Shown here: positions 16,901 to 24,335 of the stretch, in pieces
How positions within the stretch are numbered: position 1 is the first letter of the stretch
Layout: each line of letters starts with the position of its first letter
Assembly: GCA_024401515.1 (NCBI GenBank)
Contig: JAKSKY010000014.1
Coordinates: forward strand, 1 to 37,042
Length of the DNA: 37,042 bases
Reading direction: 5' to 3'
Origin: Paludibacteraceae bacterium
Lineage (GTDB): Bacteria; Bacteroidota; Bacteroidia; Bacteroidales; Paludibacteraceae
The notes under the pieces: model-generated
Seen by the model: only the letters and a program-made list of their open reading frames with translations
Database searches by the model: none
Told to the model about the DNA's origin: nothing
Position numbers and translations under genes: made by a program

Positions 16901-19900
16901 AGTCTATCTTTTCTATCGTTTGGTGGAGAATCGACGTATGACCATAGAGGGAAAAGATTCGGTTGAATATGCTTATTCGGATACGATTCGTCTTCATGTG
17001 GTGCCAACATTACGATCCATCGAAGGAAATACAATTGATGGATTGGCCGGTGAATTATTTGGAGATACGGTGGCGTGCAAAGGTTCCTCATTGCCTGATT
17101 TGACATATGTGGTGGACCCAGGTGTCGAAAGACATTGGAGAGGAATTGGCGCATGTCTGTATGGCTCGCCAATGAAATTTTATTGGGAATATACGGAGGG
17201 TGTCTCGGTTGTAGACTACAATGCCTCTTCTGCGGATTGGACTAGGAAACAGGAGGTGAACTACTTCGAATCAGATATTGTCAGGTCATGTGCCATACCA
17301 TCGTTGGATAAATCCTATACCTATCGTGTGACTTTGGATGATGGATGTAGTACTATTTCGACGAACATGGTACGTTTGAGAGCGGCTTCCTATCCTGAAA
17401 TTTACGACTCCCTTTTTGTGATTAAGAGTGGCGTGGAAGAGGGTGATAATGTAAGGATTAATTATAATGACGATTATAATTACGGTTCATATTATTGGTT
17501 TAGGGATGCGTTATGTTCAGACACTTTAGCGAAGAATAGCACTTATGTGGATATGCAAGGGGTAGATGTTTATACATCTCTCTATTTGAAGACTTCGGAT
17601 ATAGGAGGACGTGGTTGCATGAGTGAGGCGCACTTAGTGCCGTTGAAGGTTTATAAACGAAGTGATGGTGGTAAAATCGCGAAAGATCAGACGGTGTGTC
17701 AAGGCGTTCCTTTTGATGCTATTGATAATTACATTGAGGCGAGCGGAAGCACCGGTGCGTTTACTTATGTTTGGCAGGTGTCCAACAATAAAAGCACTTG
17801 GTCTGATATCATTGGCGAGACTTCAGCTTCTTTGTCGGAGGAGGCTGTGAACCGTGTCGCGATTTATGGTGAACAATTCTTCCGTAGAGTGGCGAAGAAC
17901 GAGTTTGGCAAGGAGGTCTTTTCGGACACGCTTAGATTGGGACACTATACTCCGTTAAAGGCGGGTGGAATTTCTTTTGAGGATAATAGTGTAAAAAATA
18001 AGTTCTGTCTATACGATACCATTCCTGATATTATAACCACAATGTCTACAGGAGGTGTTTCCGGAGACATTGGTTATCCATACAAAATAGGATGGGAATA
18101 TAGTCTTGGAGGAGAGTTGTATGATACATTGTATGATGTCTCTTATAGTACGGGTGACAAAATTTACATGTCTAATCTAGTCTCTAGATTGCTTGCGAAC
18201 AAGGATTTGGATAATCAGATTTATCTCAAGGCTCATTTTGTGGATGAACGTTGTGGAGATGTTTATGGTGAACCATTTGAATTGACTGTCTACCAGGAGG
18301 CCGTCATCCCTTCGTTGTATCAGGAGAAAGATAGCTGCGAGTCGAATACGGTGACTGTCTCTGTCGCGAATAAAGTGGATTATACGTATAGATGGTTTGT
18401 TTTGGCCGATTCGGTAGAGGTTTGGAGTGACAACAATGTCTATTCTAAGGTCATTTCCCGAAATTTAGGACCGGATGTGACGATGTATGGTGTTGAGGCC
18501 TCTTCTGTCCGTACCGGATGTCGTTCCGTTCCGACCTATTTCAACATTGATTCGTTGCCGGATTTGTCACAAGAGCCTTTGTATGTTCCTTCTCTTGTTT
18601 GCTATGGTGCGGATCTGGATATGGAGCAGGAGGAAGCGAAAGGTGGATCCGGTGAGAAAACATATAGCTGGCAGTACTCTTATGATGGTGTCGTTTATTA
18701 TGACGACCCGACGAATGTGTCTAAAAACATGTATTTCAAAAACGTACAAAAGGATGTTTATTTAAGAAGAATTGTTTCGGACATGTGTCAAAGTGATACG
18801 ACGGAGGGTGTGTTGATTCAATCTAGTAAAAACATTGATTTTGATTATCAAGTCTCTGTGGATGATCGTCATTGTAAGAACGAAAAGATAAGGGTGGATT
18901 TGTATTTAAATGAGGAGGTGGTTCTTTATGCTGATAAGAAAGTTTATTTCTTTAAAGAATCCGTTTATAACGAAAATCCGGTGAAGACTCAAAATTATTT
19001 TGATGAAACATACTTGAAAAAGGATGCTGATTTGTCTTTGTCGGCCAATGGTCATGGATTGCTGTCGGTTGATGAGGATTCCATTCGATATGTCTTGGTG
19101 GCTTATGATTCCTGGACAAGATGTGTTTCTAAGAATATCAATTATCTGACAGTATATGCGGCCACGCCAGTTCTTGCTGAGAGGAGCCGTATAAGCTGCG
19201 AAAATGTGAAACCTTGCAATGAGACTTATGTGAAAATAAAGGGAGAGTCTGGGGTGGATTCTGCTCATGAACCGATTGGTATTCGATATGCATGGTATAC
19301 ATCCAAAGACGCTGCTTCATGGGCTAAGGTTTTGTTGTGTGATTCCATGGATGTTGAAATCCAAATTACCGATACCATGTATGTGAAAAGGTTGACGACG
19401 AATGGTTGCGATACGGTTGAGAGTAATATCTTGACCTTTGTGGGCACACCGCTTGTAGAGACGGATTATAACGAGTTACTTGCGTTGAGTATTGTTACCC
19501 AATTGAATGATACCTCTTCAATTGTGAAAGTTACGGTGGCGAACAATGCGGATTTTGTTACGGACGGAAATGACACTGTCAGTGTGGTGAAGTATGGAGA
19601 GAATATTTTGGCTTATCCAGCAGAGATGTATAAAACTATGCGGCTTTCATTAGTGAAGGCGGGTGCGGTATGTTATTCCCAGTATCGTATTCTTCCTATT
19701 GAAGGCGGACGTATCTTTATGGATGGTGACGGTTTGGTCTGCAAGGGTAATCCTTTGCCTATGATAAAGGCTACGGAAACGAATGGCGGCAAGGGTGTTT
19801 ATGCGTACCAATGGCAATATAGAAACGAGTATGTCAAGGAGTTTGTTAACATCGATGGCGCCTCTGGAGAAACCTACCAGCCTGATCCTGCGGAGGTGAA

Positions 19901-21245
19901 GACTTGGTATAGGCGAATCACCTATTCGGGAGAGTATATGGCCATTTCGAATGAAGTCTCCATAGATTTGGTGCCGGATGTAGTTGTCTCTAACATCATA
20001 GTGGAGAATGAGGATCTGATTTTGCAAAACTCATTGATTTGTAACAGTGAGATGGTCCAGAAGGTTGCGTATGTTCCTCTTACATTGGTGGATTCTGTTC
20101 TGAACGCGGAGGATGGTTGGTGGGAGTACAGTGCGGATACTATCGAGTGGTACCGTGTCTGGGGATCTAAAATGACCGATAAAGATAGTGCTCAAAAACT
20201 GCTCTTGAATGATTCCATTGATTATCGCTTCTATCGATATGTTGCCTTTAATGGTTGCATGAGCGATACATCTAAAGTGATTAAGGTTGTGACGTTGAAT
20301 GTTCCTATTATTAGGGATGAAGAGATGCTTATCACTCCTTCACAATGTCAGGGCGGATATGTATCAATTGATTTGTGCGATTATGTTACCCCAAGTGGTT
20401 CTCGTATGTATGAAAGGAAGGGGGCGGCTCATAGATATATGTACACCTATCGATTCGAGAATGTCGGAATTCACGTTTCCTATTACGATGTGGATAATAA
20501 AGTATATAAACCTTATGAGGATAGTTCTATGGTCGCTCCTGAGAATAAGATTCGGGTGGATAGTGTAACGGAGGATGTCAAGGTCTTGATTTCAAGAATT
20601 GACATGGAGACAAAATCTGTCGCCACTAGATATGTCGTCATAGATTATAATCCGTTTGATGTTGATTTCATATTTAGGGTCAATGGCCAGGAGTATGCGT
20701 CGGATGCTTCTAATGTGATGATTAACCAAGGGGATAGAATTGAGTTTATTAGCCATGTGGAGGGTGCCGATGTGTCTAAGGTTTCTTATAGTTGGAAGCT
20801 AATGTCTGCGGATAACATTCCTAATGCATTGGAGAGCGATGGTTATTATTCCCCTTTGGCTAATCCGATTTGTTACATATACAATGCGGGTAACTATCCT
20901 ATTACGCTCAAAGCTTCTTATGCAGGATGCTCTCAGCAGGTGGTTTGTGATGCGATTTATTTGCCTAAATCCAATGTTAAAAAGGGGATTGTCGGTGATG
21001 TTGTCTTTGGAGAAGATGAAGAAGTGGAGAATAGAATCAGTTCGGTAAATGTGTATCCTAATCCTTGCGGCGATTGGTTGAACGTTCAAGCGGAACGAAT
21101 GGTTCGTATTGAGTTGTATGACTTGGCGGGTTCCTTGCTTTATGAGAATGAAGGAGAGGAATTCCGTTTGGATATGAGGCCATTAGCTTCTGGGTTATAC
21201 ATCTTGGTCGTTGATGGAGAGGTGTTTAAGATAGTAAAGAATTAA
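10944..21245 (+). CDS. 3433-residue Ig-like multi-module surface protein, T9SS type A
   Basis: A single 10.3-kb reading frame. The signal peptide is NPLLVLLFVMAVGGNCYA (about residues 8-25). The body is a long series of Ig-like modules of about 100-300 residues, most opening with [VI]C-x-G (about residues 329, 454, 682, 798, 992, 1083, 1416, 1725, 2252, 2552, 2932), then GG-x-G-x-Y-x-Y-x-WQ and YYRR.V.D.C. This is the style of SprB-like and other large Bacteroidota adhesins. Residues about 3366-3433 (NVYPNP, IELYDLAGSLL, L-ASGLYILVV, final basic K-x-x-K-N) form a T9SS type A sorting domain, which normally leads to outer-membrane translocation and sugar/LPS anchoring. It is last in an operon with a TraO-like barrel and a lipoprotein. 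I infer a surface adhesin or filament linked to the T4SS genes; no enzymatic motif was seen. Confidence 0.9.
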   Translation: MKISKLFNPLLVLLFVMAVGGNCYAGDFCEGRSTIGTDITAVNFTINKQDFVLANDSIVVDVSMDVNSFGRWAWGENGELLRTTYEAFVCFMVPTTKMLYKTHIIKGNIPYAKGTYCAQGFEKVGKASVQVESLWKSLGLSNSNLDEVSIDVYIEYSSNVSFRDNYTDRSFGPEQSSPQTITIYKCNPGSIKFADNIPTIDANGMNVGLWYRDKSLGNIVVKNAESPSIFNGGGTQSIHLESSYENSGISNSSKKVVKENVDLDLSFNEILLNNVPYDAVDSLSRKVTYTTSHNTAITCRSSNIFLQSVAPLMLPPLRSMKQENEVNYICGEATEEYVTIPGQQVKKIVGSNNVDLTDEEDKYYDVRYLWQYKYADGSNNWTDVSGSESKSPDLSYPRERLQKKIYFRQKVKLALYDDKTLYASDEPFMGYVVYDVYKGIEKADFSITPTEYICIGSEFAEGKGDVVVTFNGNKEKYQYASVADPQEGQMFSYTWKKDNDLIQEKGNKVHCDGEVTSKVEYQVSVMDGCNNTVTLSTAKDVISLPELDPLLLVFSEQANVSLENHTIHMEKIASSDVNVTVKEEDRSKHKYYLLIANGKGEGGNDTIKIHNQYQTKISSEQWKMMVKAISEFGDNAVRFVKQSAQGCFSNEVPLIVTEVEPIYDNVIYFDQGSAGGWGDKMNICAGSGVPEVKGKVAKGGFSSGSYNYLWQYTTTPKVAKSWTQIPGTDKGSADLSENMLNILNQSIYIRRIVISSSGSSELRDTSATVEVNIFSRPSLRLLVSEKEGEGYVLNPSVNICYGGNLYFKAEMKDSSLLNTANYPDLEPHFYKYDSDGNDAEISNERMIGVDQPYRVRVTANFCDGKIVSDNEVKVLVGENLSMEWQDFSFSPCLVGGSFFDVGVLSPDPEYTYTFYDSNRKLLSEGAASIKIPEDNGHNNLHFYVVKQLGEHGCSQESKIVVEGNLIKSLLQPTKLRVLDNAADPVSGKYNVCAGMNFTVKPETEYLEISGLTYTWELDGILLKDTTHSVTINLDDYDKDHLLVRTSKRISRGKICDMIDDTVAIHTIPNVTVAEDITTSSDVICFGENVELSIKSSAVQGGTGNYTYTWSKYNEKTNKFELLGVDDQTDHIKDTKLTGNGIYQLKISDKKCLNEKKEGSVYRYQKTMPLVEIEVNPDLTIEPEHIKMTPTQFNLSDFSDGTTEIIVNVKDTVSAKLSVDTVVFYLENSLVAKKIATTNLNHNFIITKDMVKGSAIEFGIVRNITISKEKQCVSKLYSGKIEVNQGFTTSFEIASESGSEVIEECLEDDIILSVLSLPKFGDVVMPEGSYSYQWKRKRVNSMLWTEIADADKKSLSVKPDNNGVDYIYMCYLTYNNTSTSKVAISSNEILVKGYQKKSQQYVWAIENGNKSSVVEICHGQNLENLTLMFEDEESLHYQWQKMVDGSWVDILKSADVMGEEASVMTYSQKSVMENLYFRCVAIDYCDDTVPSKNFISVVVKKNTPVDPDLIFVQSNRIIPKGEDRVNSIRFVVPTDNANTYHWYYYPEKEMVGNDVTFKESEGAYLPDSGVQSYYIAGKHLINVYKENLNGCISDTLQYSYELFDELYVEGAATSAQKTLCPYSEYHSSVLLDGVNGGSGDNVITWYFKKQSMSYFLPLTPELADFSYEMRADSLFVYQISGLDQTTEFYAKVVSNNYPGEPAKSDVVAIDVYEKLDPGRIDPLEETVCYGTAPVIASIERADKGSGSYTYQWIQSEDQIKWRIVEGQGSYRYLSNYNSENDYSITKNTFFRRVVSDGCTRDTSLGTKMFSVAPRTRIGGDEIVGTGVVTKGESAFIYGKDKSFQYVFKKDDGISILDTVAGGHPFVSDKIQFNTRFYVSKIDEFGCESENDTSFLVVAARKMDGGKIVFNNGEKESWVCHNSRNVDILNESEPSGENLSFEWYYCKAGAENCNNSVMGKRSNAIVTSSEISLDTTGLLLTNETGKDVVYLFYRLVENRRMTIEGKDSVEYAYSDTIRLHVVPTLRSIEGNTIDGLAGELFGDTVACKGSSLPDLTYVVDPGVERHWRGIGACLYGSPMKFYWEYTEGVSVVDYNASSADWTRKQEVNYFESDIVRSCAIPSLDKSYTYRVTLDDGCSTISTNMVRLRAASYPEIYDSLFVIKSGVEEGDNVRINYNDDYNYGSYYWFRDALCSDTLAKNSTYVDMQGVDVYTSLYLKTSDIGGRGCMSEAHLVPLKVYKRSDGGKIAKDQTVCQGVPFDAIDNYIEASGSTGAFTYVWQVSNNKSTWSDIIGETSASLSEEAVNRVAIYGEQFFRRVAKNEFGKEVFSDTLRLGHYTPLKAGGISFEDNSVKNKFCLYDTIPDIITTMSTGGVSGDIGYPYKIGWEYSLGGELYDTLYDVSYSTGDKIYMSNLVSRLLANKDLDNQIYLKAHFVDERCGDVYGEPFELTVYQEAVIPSLYQEKDSCESNTVTVSVANKVDYTYRWFVLADSVEVWSDNNVYSKVISRNLGPDVTMYGVEASSVRTGCRSVPTYFNIDSLPDLSQEPLYVPSLVCYGADLDMEQEEAKGGSGEKTYSWQYSYDGVVYYDDPTNVSKNMYFKNVQKDVYLRRIVSDMCQSDTTEGVLIQSSKNIDFDYQVSVDDRHCKNEKIRVDLYLNEEVVLYADKKVYFFKESVYNENPVKTQNYFDETYLKKDADLSLSANGHGLLSVDEDSIRYVLVAYDSWTRCVSKNINYLTVYAATPVLAERSRISCENVKPCNETYVKIKGESGVDSAHEPIGIRYAWYTSKDAASWAKVLLCDSMDVEIQITDTMYVKRLTTNGCDTVESNILTFVGTPLVETDYNELLALSIVTQLNDTSSIVKVTVANNADFVTDGNDTVSVVKYGENILAYPAEMYKTMRLSLVKAGAVCYSQYRILPIEGGRIFMDGDGLVCKGNPLPMIKATETNGGKGVYAYQWQYRNEYVKEFVNIDGASGETYQPDPAEVKTWYRRITYSGEYMAISNEVSIDLVPDVVVSNIIVENEDLILQNSLICNSEMVQKVAYVPLTLVDSVLNAEDGWWEYSADTIEWYRVWGSKMTDKDSAQKLLLNDSIDYRFYRYVAFNGCMSDTSKVIKVVTLNVPIIRDEEMLITPSQCQGGYVSIDLCDYVTPSGSRMYERKGAAHRYMYTYRFENVGIHVSYYDVDNKVYKPYEDSSMVAPENKIRVDSVTEDVKVLISRIDMETKSVATRYVVIDYNPFDVDFIFRVNGQEYASDASNVMINQGDRIEFISHVEGADVSKVSYSWKLMSADNIPNALESDGYYSPLANPICYIYNAGNYPITLKASYAGCSQQVVCDAIYLPKSNVKKGIVGDVVFGEDEEVENRISSVNVYPNPCGDWLNVQAERMVRIELYDLAGSLLYENEGEEFRLDMRPLASGLYILVVDGEVFKIVKN
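21045..21242 (+). other. T9SS type A C-terminal sorting domain
   Basis: Encodes about the last 66 residues of the giant protein: NVYPNP opening, central strand IELYDLAG, then RPLASGLYILVV and a basic end. These are standard features of the Por secretion-tail family. Confidence 0.9.
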
Positions 21246-21255
21246 TCAGCGATAG

Positions 21256-21286
21256 GGGTGTCTGGTATTGTTACTAGACACCCTTT
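21256..21286 (+). terminator. Terminator-like hairpin after the giant surface-protein gene
   Basis: GGGTGTCT (21256-21263) pairs with AGACACCC (21276-21283), extended by two inner pairs, with an eight-base loop. Only three T residues follow, so termination may be partial and allow read-through into the gene at 21309. Confidence 0.65.
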
Positions 21287-21308
21287 CGATATTTGTGATG
21301 TTTGAACG

Positions 21309-21860
21309 ATGATGCATTTGTGTTTTATTTTTATGGCTATTCATACAGGGAAGTTTCTTCTTTACTCCTTTTTGTCCTTAATGGTCTACGAGGTTGCGGT
21401 TTATCTGTTTTTCAGGTTTAAGGGTGAGGACGGAACGAAGGTGTCCAAAAATGAATTGAGAATAAGCAAAGAATCGAGAAGACAAAAATCGTCAAGTGGG
21501 AAGGCTCGCCCAAGTCATGATCACTCCAATAAGGATCCTAATAGTTGGGAATCTTTGATTGATTATCATCCCAAAGGAAATGGGTGTGATATTCAAGGTG
21601 AACAAGAGACGGTTAGGGAGATTAATAAGTCAACACGAGATGAGGAGACACAATCGTTGTTGGATGAATTGTACGCTTCTGATGATGTTATGACTAAAAA
21701 AGATGTGATTTGCGAAAAGGAAGCTGATACATGTGAGGAGTCAAGGGTAGTTGAAGAACCAAGTGAAGAGAAAACGGTTTCTGCTGTTCCTTTGGAGAAT
21801 GGAGAGACGGTAAGAAAGGCTTTGAGTGATTTCGATTTTTCGAATATGGTGGATCTATGA
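21309..21860 (+). CDS. Small membrane-anchored protein with a charged tail, unknown
   Basis: The 183-residue protein has one N-terminal membrane segment (FLLYSFLSLMVYEVAVYLFF, about 17-36) followed by RFKG and a hydrophilic, low-complexity tail rich in E, K, S and D, which should be cytoplasmic by the positive-inside rule. No domain is recognised. Starts at M1, M2 or M9 are all possible. It follows a leaky-looking terminator of the adhesin operon and ends four bases from the convergent 482-residue gene. Its position between the TraO-like/adhesin operon and the tra operon suggests an accessory part of the same system, but this is a guess from context. Confidence 0.6.
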   Translation: MMHLCFIFMAIHTGKFLLYSFLSLMVYEVAVYLFFRFKGEDGTKVSKNELRISKESRRQKSSSGKARPSHDHSNKDPNSWESLIDYHPKGNGCDIQGEQETVREINKSTRDEETQSLLDELYASDDVMTKKDVICEKEADTCEESRVVEEPSEEKTVSAVPLENGETVRKALSDFDFSNMVDL

Positions 21861-21864
21861 TCGA

Positions 21865-23313
21865 TTAGTGACGGAGAGAGTGTGCGGTTGGTTTGTTCGA
21901 GGCCTTTTTACTCAGTAGTTGTTTATTGTAGGTGTTGGGTGGTACTAAAGCATTGAGTTCTCTATCAATGTGATAATGTATATGGTTCAATTCTATTTCT
22001 CCACCATTCCATAGCCGATTCTTCTGTGTTTCGTCAAGTTGTAGTCTTTCCAAAGTTTGACATAGTTTTTCCATGTCTTGCGCGATGTAGAGATGAGGTT
22101 TGTTTCCCACCATGAGAAGTTTGCAGATTGTTCCTGTTGTTTTGTGTTGAAGGGTGGGTGTCAAATCTCCGTTGCGGGTGTTTTGAATCGCTTTTATGGA
22201 GGATTCCGTGAAAAAATCGTCCAGTTTTATCTCCTCTTTGCTTCCATCTTTATGTTGCATGATCAGTCTTCTGATGGAGAGGTAATTCGTTTCTTTGGGT
22301 GGGTTTCCGGCTAGGGATTTCTTTCCTTCTTTGTTGAATTTGTTAATGTTGAGAACATCGAGTAAGTTTTGTTTCTCCACATCAATCTCAGGTTTCAACC
22401 CATTCTCTTTTATCTGCTCATATTTTTCTATTTTTTGAGAAATGTTCTTTGCTATTATTTCGGATTGGTCTTGTTCATTTGAAATGATGTTAAAATCTAT
22501 TTTCTCTTCTAGGGTTTGGGATAGATCGTTAATCTCTTTGTTAAGTTTCACATTGCTGATCAAAAGCGTATCGTCTTGTTCTCGAATCTCAATTTCTTCA
22601 AGCAAGATGTTGATGTTTCTGTCGTATTTGTCGGATGTCACGTCTCCGATTTGCTCTTGAGAAACGGCTAGATCAATCATTAAATTTTCAATGTGCTGGT
22701 TGATGGTTTGTAAATTTCTCTTTGACTGTTCCTCTATTGTTCTATTGGAAGTGTTTTGGAGAATGTCCAATGTGTTAACCTTGGATTTCAGATAGCTGAA
22801 AAGGTTACGTTTGATAAGAATTTGATCCTTCCGATCCATAATCAAGTCATATTCGTCTTCTGTAATTTCCGCATCGTCCAGGAATGTGTCAGAGTCTTCT
22901 TTTTTGAGCGCTTTTGCGGCCACCTCTTTGGGAATATGATATTGTGCGATGCCTCCTTCTCCATAACAACTGTTTTCCGACACTTTGGAACTGAATTCTA
23001 CGTTTATGTCTTTTAGTACCACGAAGGTCGCTACTCTGTTTTTGTAGGAGTATTGTTGTGTCGCATAGTTCTTCCATGGACTTATTTGCAACCCTTGTGA
23101 TAGTTTTTTCGCATTGTGACATGATTGCTCGATTGCTTCTAGTGGAAAGTAGAATTCGCACGGTTTCATGACGCCGGTTTCATAGTAGGCAACAAGTGCG
23201 CATATTTTACTTCCCCTTTTTAGTAAAGTGGAATCGTAGTTGTCGATGCCAGGGTATTTGTCCCCACCTTGTTTGTCGGAAGCGCTAATGCGAGTTCGTT
23301 CATAGTTTTCCAT
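21865..23313 (-). CDS. Candidate T4SS effector: toxin-like N-terminus, coiled coil, separate C-terminal domain
   Basis: The 482-residue protein has no signal peptide. Residues about 28-137 (LKRGSKICALVAYY, LQISPWKN, ATFVVLKDINV, YGEGGIAQYHIP at about 117-128) resemble the closing part of TNT/ADP-ribosyltransferase-like polymorphic toxin domains, which typically end with a YEV..pI.V strand and a GxGGxxQYxIP motif. Residues about 155-305 are strongly helical, probably coiled coil. Residues about 343-460 (LDETQKNRLWNGGEIEL, YHIDRELNALVP) resemble, weakly, the DUF3945/DUF4099-type domains found in conjugation-linked Bacteroidales proteins. The start overlaps the upstream immunity-like gene by 14 bases. 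T4SS effectors usually carry their export signal at the C-terminus, so this domain order would fit one. Family assignments are from memory of motifs and need profile searches. Confidence 0.5.
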   Translation of the reverse strand: MENYERTRISASDKQGGDKYPGIDNYDSTLLKRGSKICALVAYYETGVMKPCEFYFPLEAIEQSCHNAKKLSQGLQISPWKNYATQQYSYKNRVATFVVLKDINVEFSSKVSENSCYGEGGIAQYHIPKEVAAKALKKEDSDTFLDDAEITEDEYDLIMDRKDQILIKRNLFSYLKSKVNTLDILQNTSNRTIEEQSKRNLQTINQHIENLMIDLAVSQEQIGDVTSDKYDRNINILLEEIEIREQDDTLLISNVKLNKEINDLSQTLEEKIDFNIISNEQDQSEIIAKNISQKIEKYEQIKENGLKPEIDVEKQNLLDVLNINKFNKEGKKSLAGNPPKETNYLSIRRLIMQHKDGSKEEIKLDDFFTESSIKAIQNTRNGDLTPTLQHKTTGTICKLLMVGNKPHLYIAQDMEKLCQTLERLQLDETQKNRLWNGGEIELNHIHYHIDRELNALVPPNTYNKQLLSKKASNKPTAHSLRH

Positions 23314-23836
23314 ATAGGTTGTTTTTGCAAATTTTCAAGTATTTTTCTTTCTCGCATTCTTGTAGGTTCCTATATCGGATTTCTATGCGTACGTCTGGTT
23401 GTTCGGTAAGATCTATAATTGAAGATATGGAGCCCCATTCTGCATCGAATCGAATCTCTTTCGCTTCCCGGTTTTCAATGATAAGATTGGTTTGCTGTTG
23501 CAAAAAAACATCCTGTTCGTCTTTTATTTTGATTGCCTCGTTCTCCCAACCGACTTTGTTGGACCATTCTGAAATAGTGGTGGCAAGGGGTAGTCTTAAA
23601 ATGACCTTTTCAATGTAACTATTCCTACCGAACCGAATCTCCATGGCCACTGATGTTCCGTCTATGTCGATATGATTGACAAATAAGTGTCTTGAGGATT
23701 GTGGTCTTGGGGAATTACCTTCTTGGATATTCAAATACAAGTCGCTTTCTAAAAATAGCTCTTTTGCAAGCAAGGGTTTGATGCTCCATCCCTTTTCTTG
23801 GTTGATCCATAAGGTGCCAGTTGTGATTTCTATCAT
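23300..23836 (-). CDS. Candidate immunity or chaperone protein
   Basis: The 178-residue soluble protein lacks a signal peptide. Its C-terminal part (SEWSNKVGWENEAIK about 89-103; FDAEWGSISSIID about 130-142; then RIEIRYR about 150-156) follows the pattern W..W...E-x-K...(Y/F)xWGxIxSxxD...I.I.Y seen in small immunity-like proteins next to polymorphic toxins in Bacteroidota and Proteobacteria. I cannot name the family. It is the first gene of a two-gene minus-strand operon and overlaps the candidate effector gene by 14 bases, which argues for stoichiometric expression of partners. A promoter with ATTG-N20-TAACTTTG lies directly upstream. A secretion chaperone is an equally reasonable alternative. 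Confidence 0.55.
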   Translation of the reverse strand: MIEITTGTLWINQEKGWSIKPLLAKELFLESDLYLNIQEGNSPRPQSSRHLFVNHIDIDGTSVAMEIRFGRNSYIEKVILRLPLATTISEWSNKVGWENEAIKIKDEQDVFLQQQTNLIIENREAKEIRFDAEWGSISSIIDLTEQPDVRIEIRYRNLQECEKEKYLKICKNNLYGKL

Positions 23837-23858
23837 ATTGGGGTCTATTAATGTTTGA

Positions 23859-23890
23859 CAAAGTTAAAAAAAGATGTAATTATGCGCAAT
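23859..23890 (-). promoter_or_regulatory. Candidate promoter of the effector/immunity-like operon
   Basis: On the minus strand, ATTG (23887-23890) is followed after 20 bases by TAACTTTG (23859-23866), which matches the Bacteroides -33/-7 layout with one -33 mismatch. The predicted leader is about 16 bases. Confidence 0.55.
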
Positions 23891-24012
23891 AATTCAATGG
23901 TCCAATATTGGGGCAGGCAAATAGTACTTCGGAAACACTTCTATCTATAGTGGCTTATCTGAGGGCTTGTTTTACTCCCTTCCACAGCGGTGAAATCCAT
24001 ACACTCCCTCCA

Positions 24013-24036
24013 CCATTGCTTTTGTAAAAACAATGG
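24013..24036. repeat. Near-perfect inverted repeat (24 bp)
   Basis: Arms CCATTG-C-TTTT and AAAA-A-CAATGG flank a central GT; 10 of 11 positions pair. It lies in a gene-poor stretch just before a gene remnant. It could be an operator, a weak terminator for neighbouring transcripts, or a trace of a recombination event. Confidence 0.6.
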
Positions 24037-24045
24037 AAGTGAGGT

Positions 24046-24237
24046 GTGTGGCCGTATGAATTCTCTATTAATAATCTGCTTGAAAAATGTGTGTATAAAA
24101 ATGATGGTAGTTTATGGGAAAAGATAACTTATGAATATGATTCTCAAAATAACATGATTGTAAACTTCTGCCATCAAGGAGATCAAGTGTTGTTTAGGCA
24201 CGGAGAAGTTACAATATACAAATACTATAAGCGCTAA
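24046..24237 (+). pseudogene. Remnant of a YD-repeat-like hypothetical protein
   Basis: The frame opens only at a GTG with an in-frame stop directly upstream (24040-24042). From YEFSINNLLEKC it shows YKNDGSLWEKITYEYDSQNNMI (about residues 17-38), which matches the tandem Y-x-Y-D-SxGN / Y-x-x-DGSL repeats of YD-like hypothetical proteins common in Bacteroidales. A single repeat plus a short tail suggests the 3' end of a longer gene whose 5' part has been lost. It could alternatively be a short expressed gene. Confidence 0.5.
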
Positions 24238-24304
24238 TATTCTCTCTCCTCCTTCATTGCCGCCGTATTTCCTCCTCATGCCCTCATCAGGCACACCCTC
24301 TTCC

Positions 24305-24312
24305 TATTTTTG
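24305..24312 (+). promoter_or_regulatory. Candidate -7 box before the gene at 24336
   Basis: TATTTTTG, the same octamer as at 9300-9307, lies 23 bases upstream of the ATG. No TTTG -33 box at the right distance. Confidence 0.45.
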
Positions 24313-24335
24313 CGGATAATTAATTATACCATAAA

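Noticed and set aside
3706..21245. CRISPR array or other short-spaced repeat array
   Set aside because: Repeats in this region are long, diverged protein-module repeats; no short identical repeats with regular unique spacers were seen anywhere in the window.
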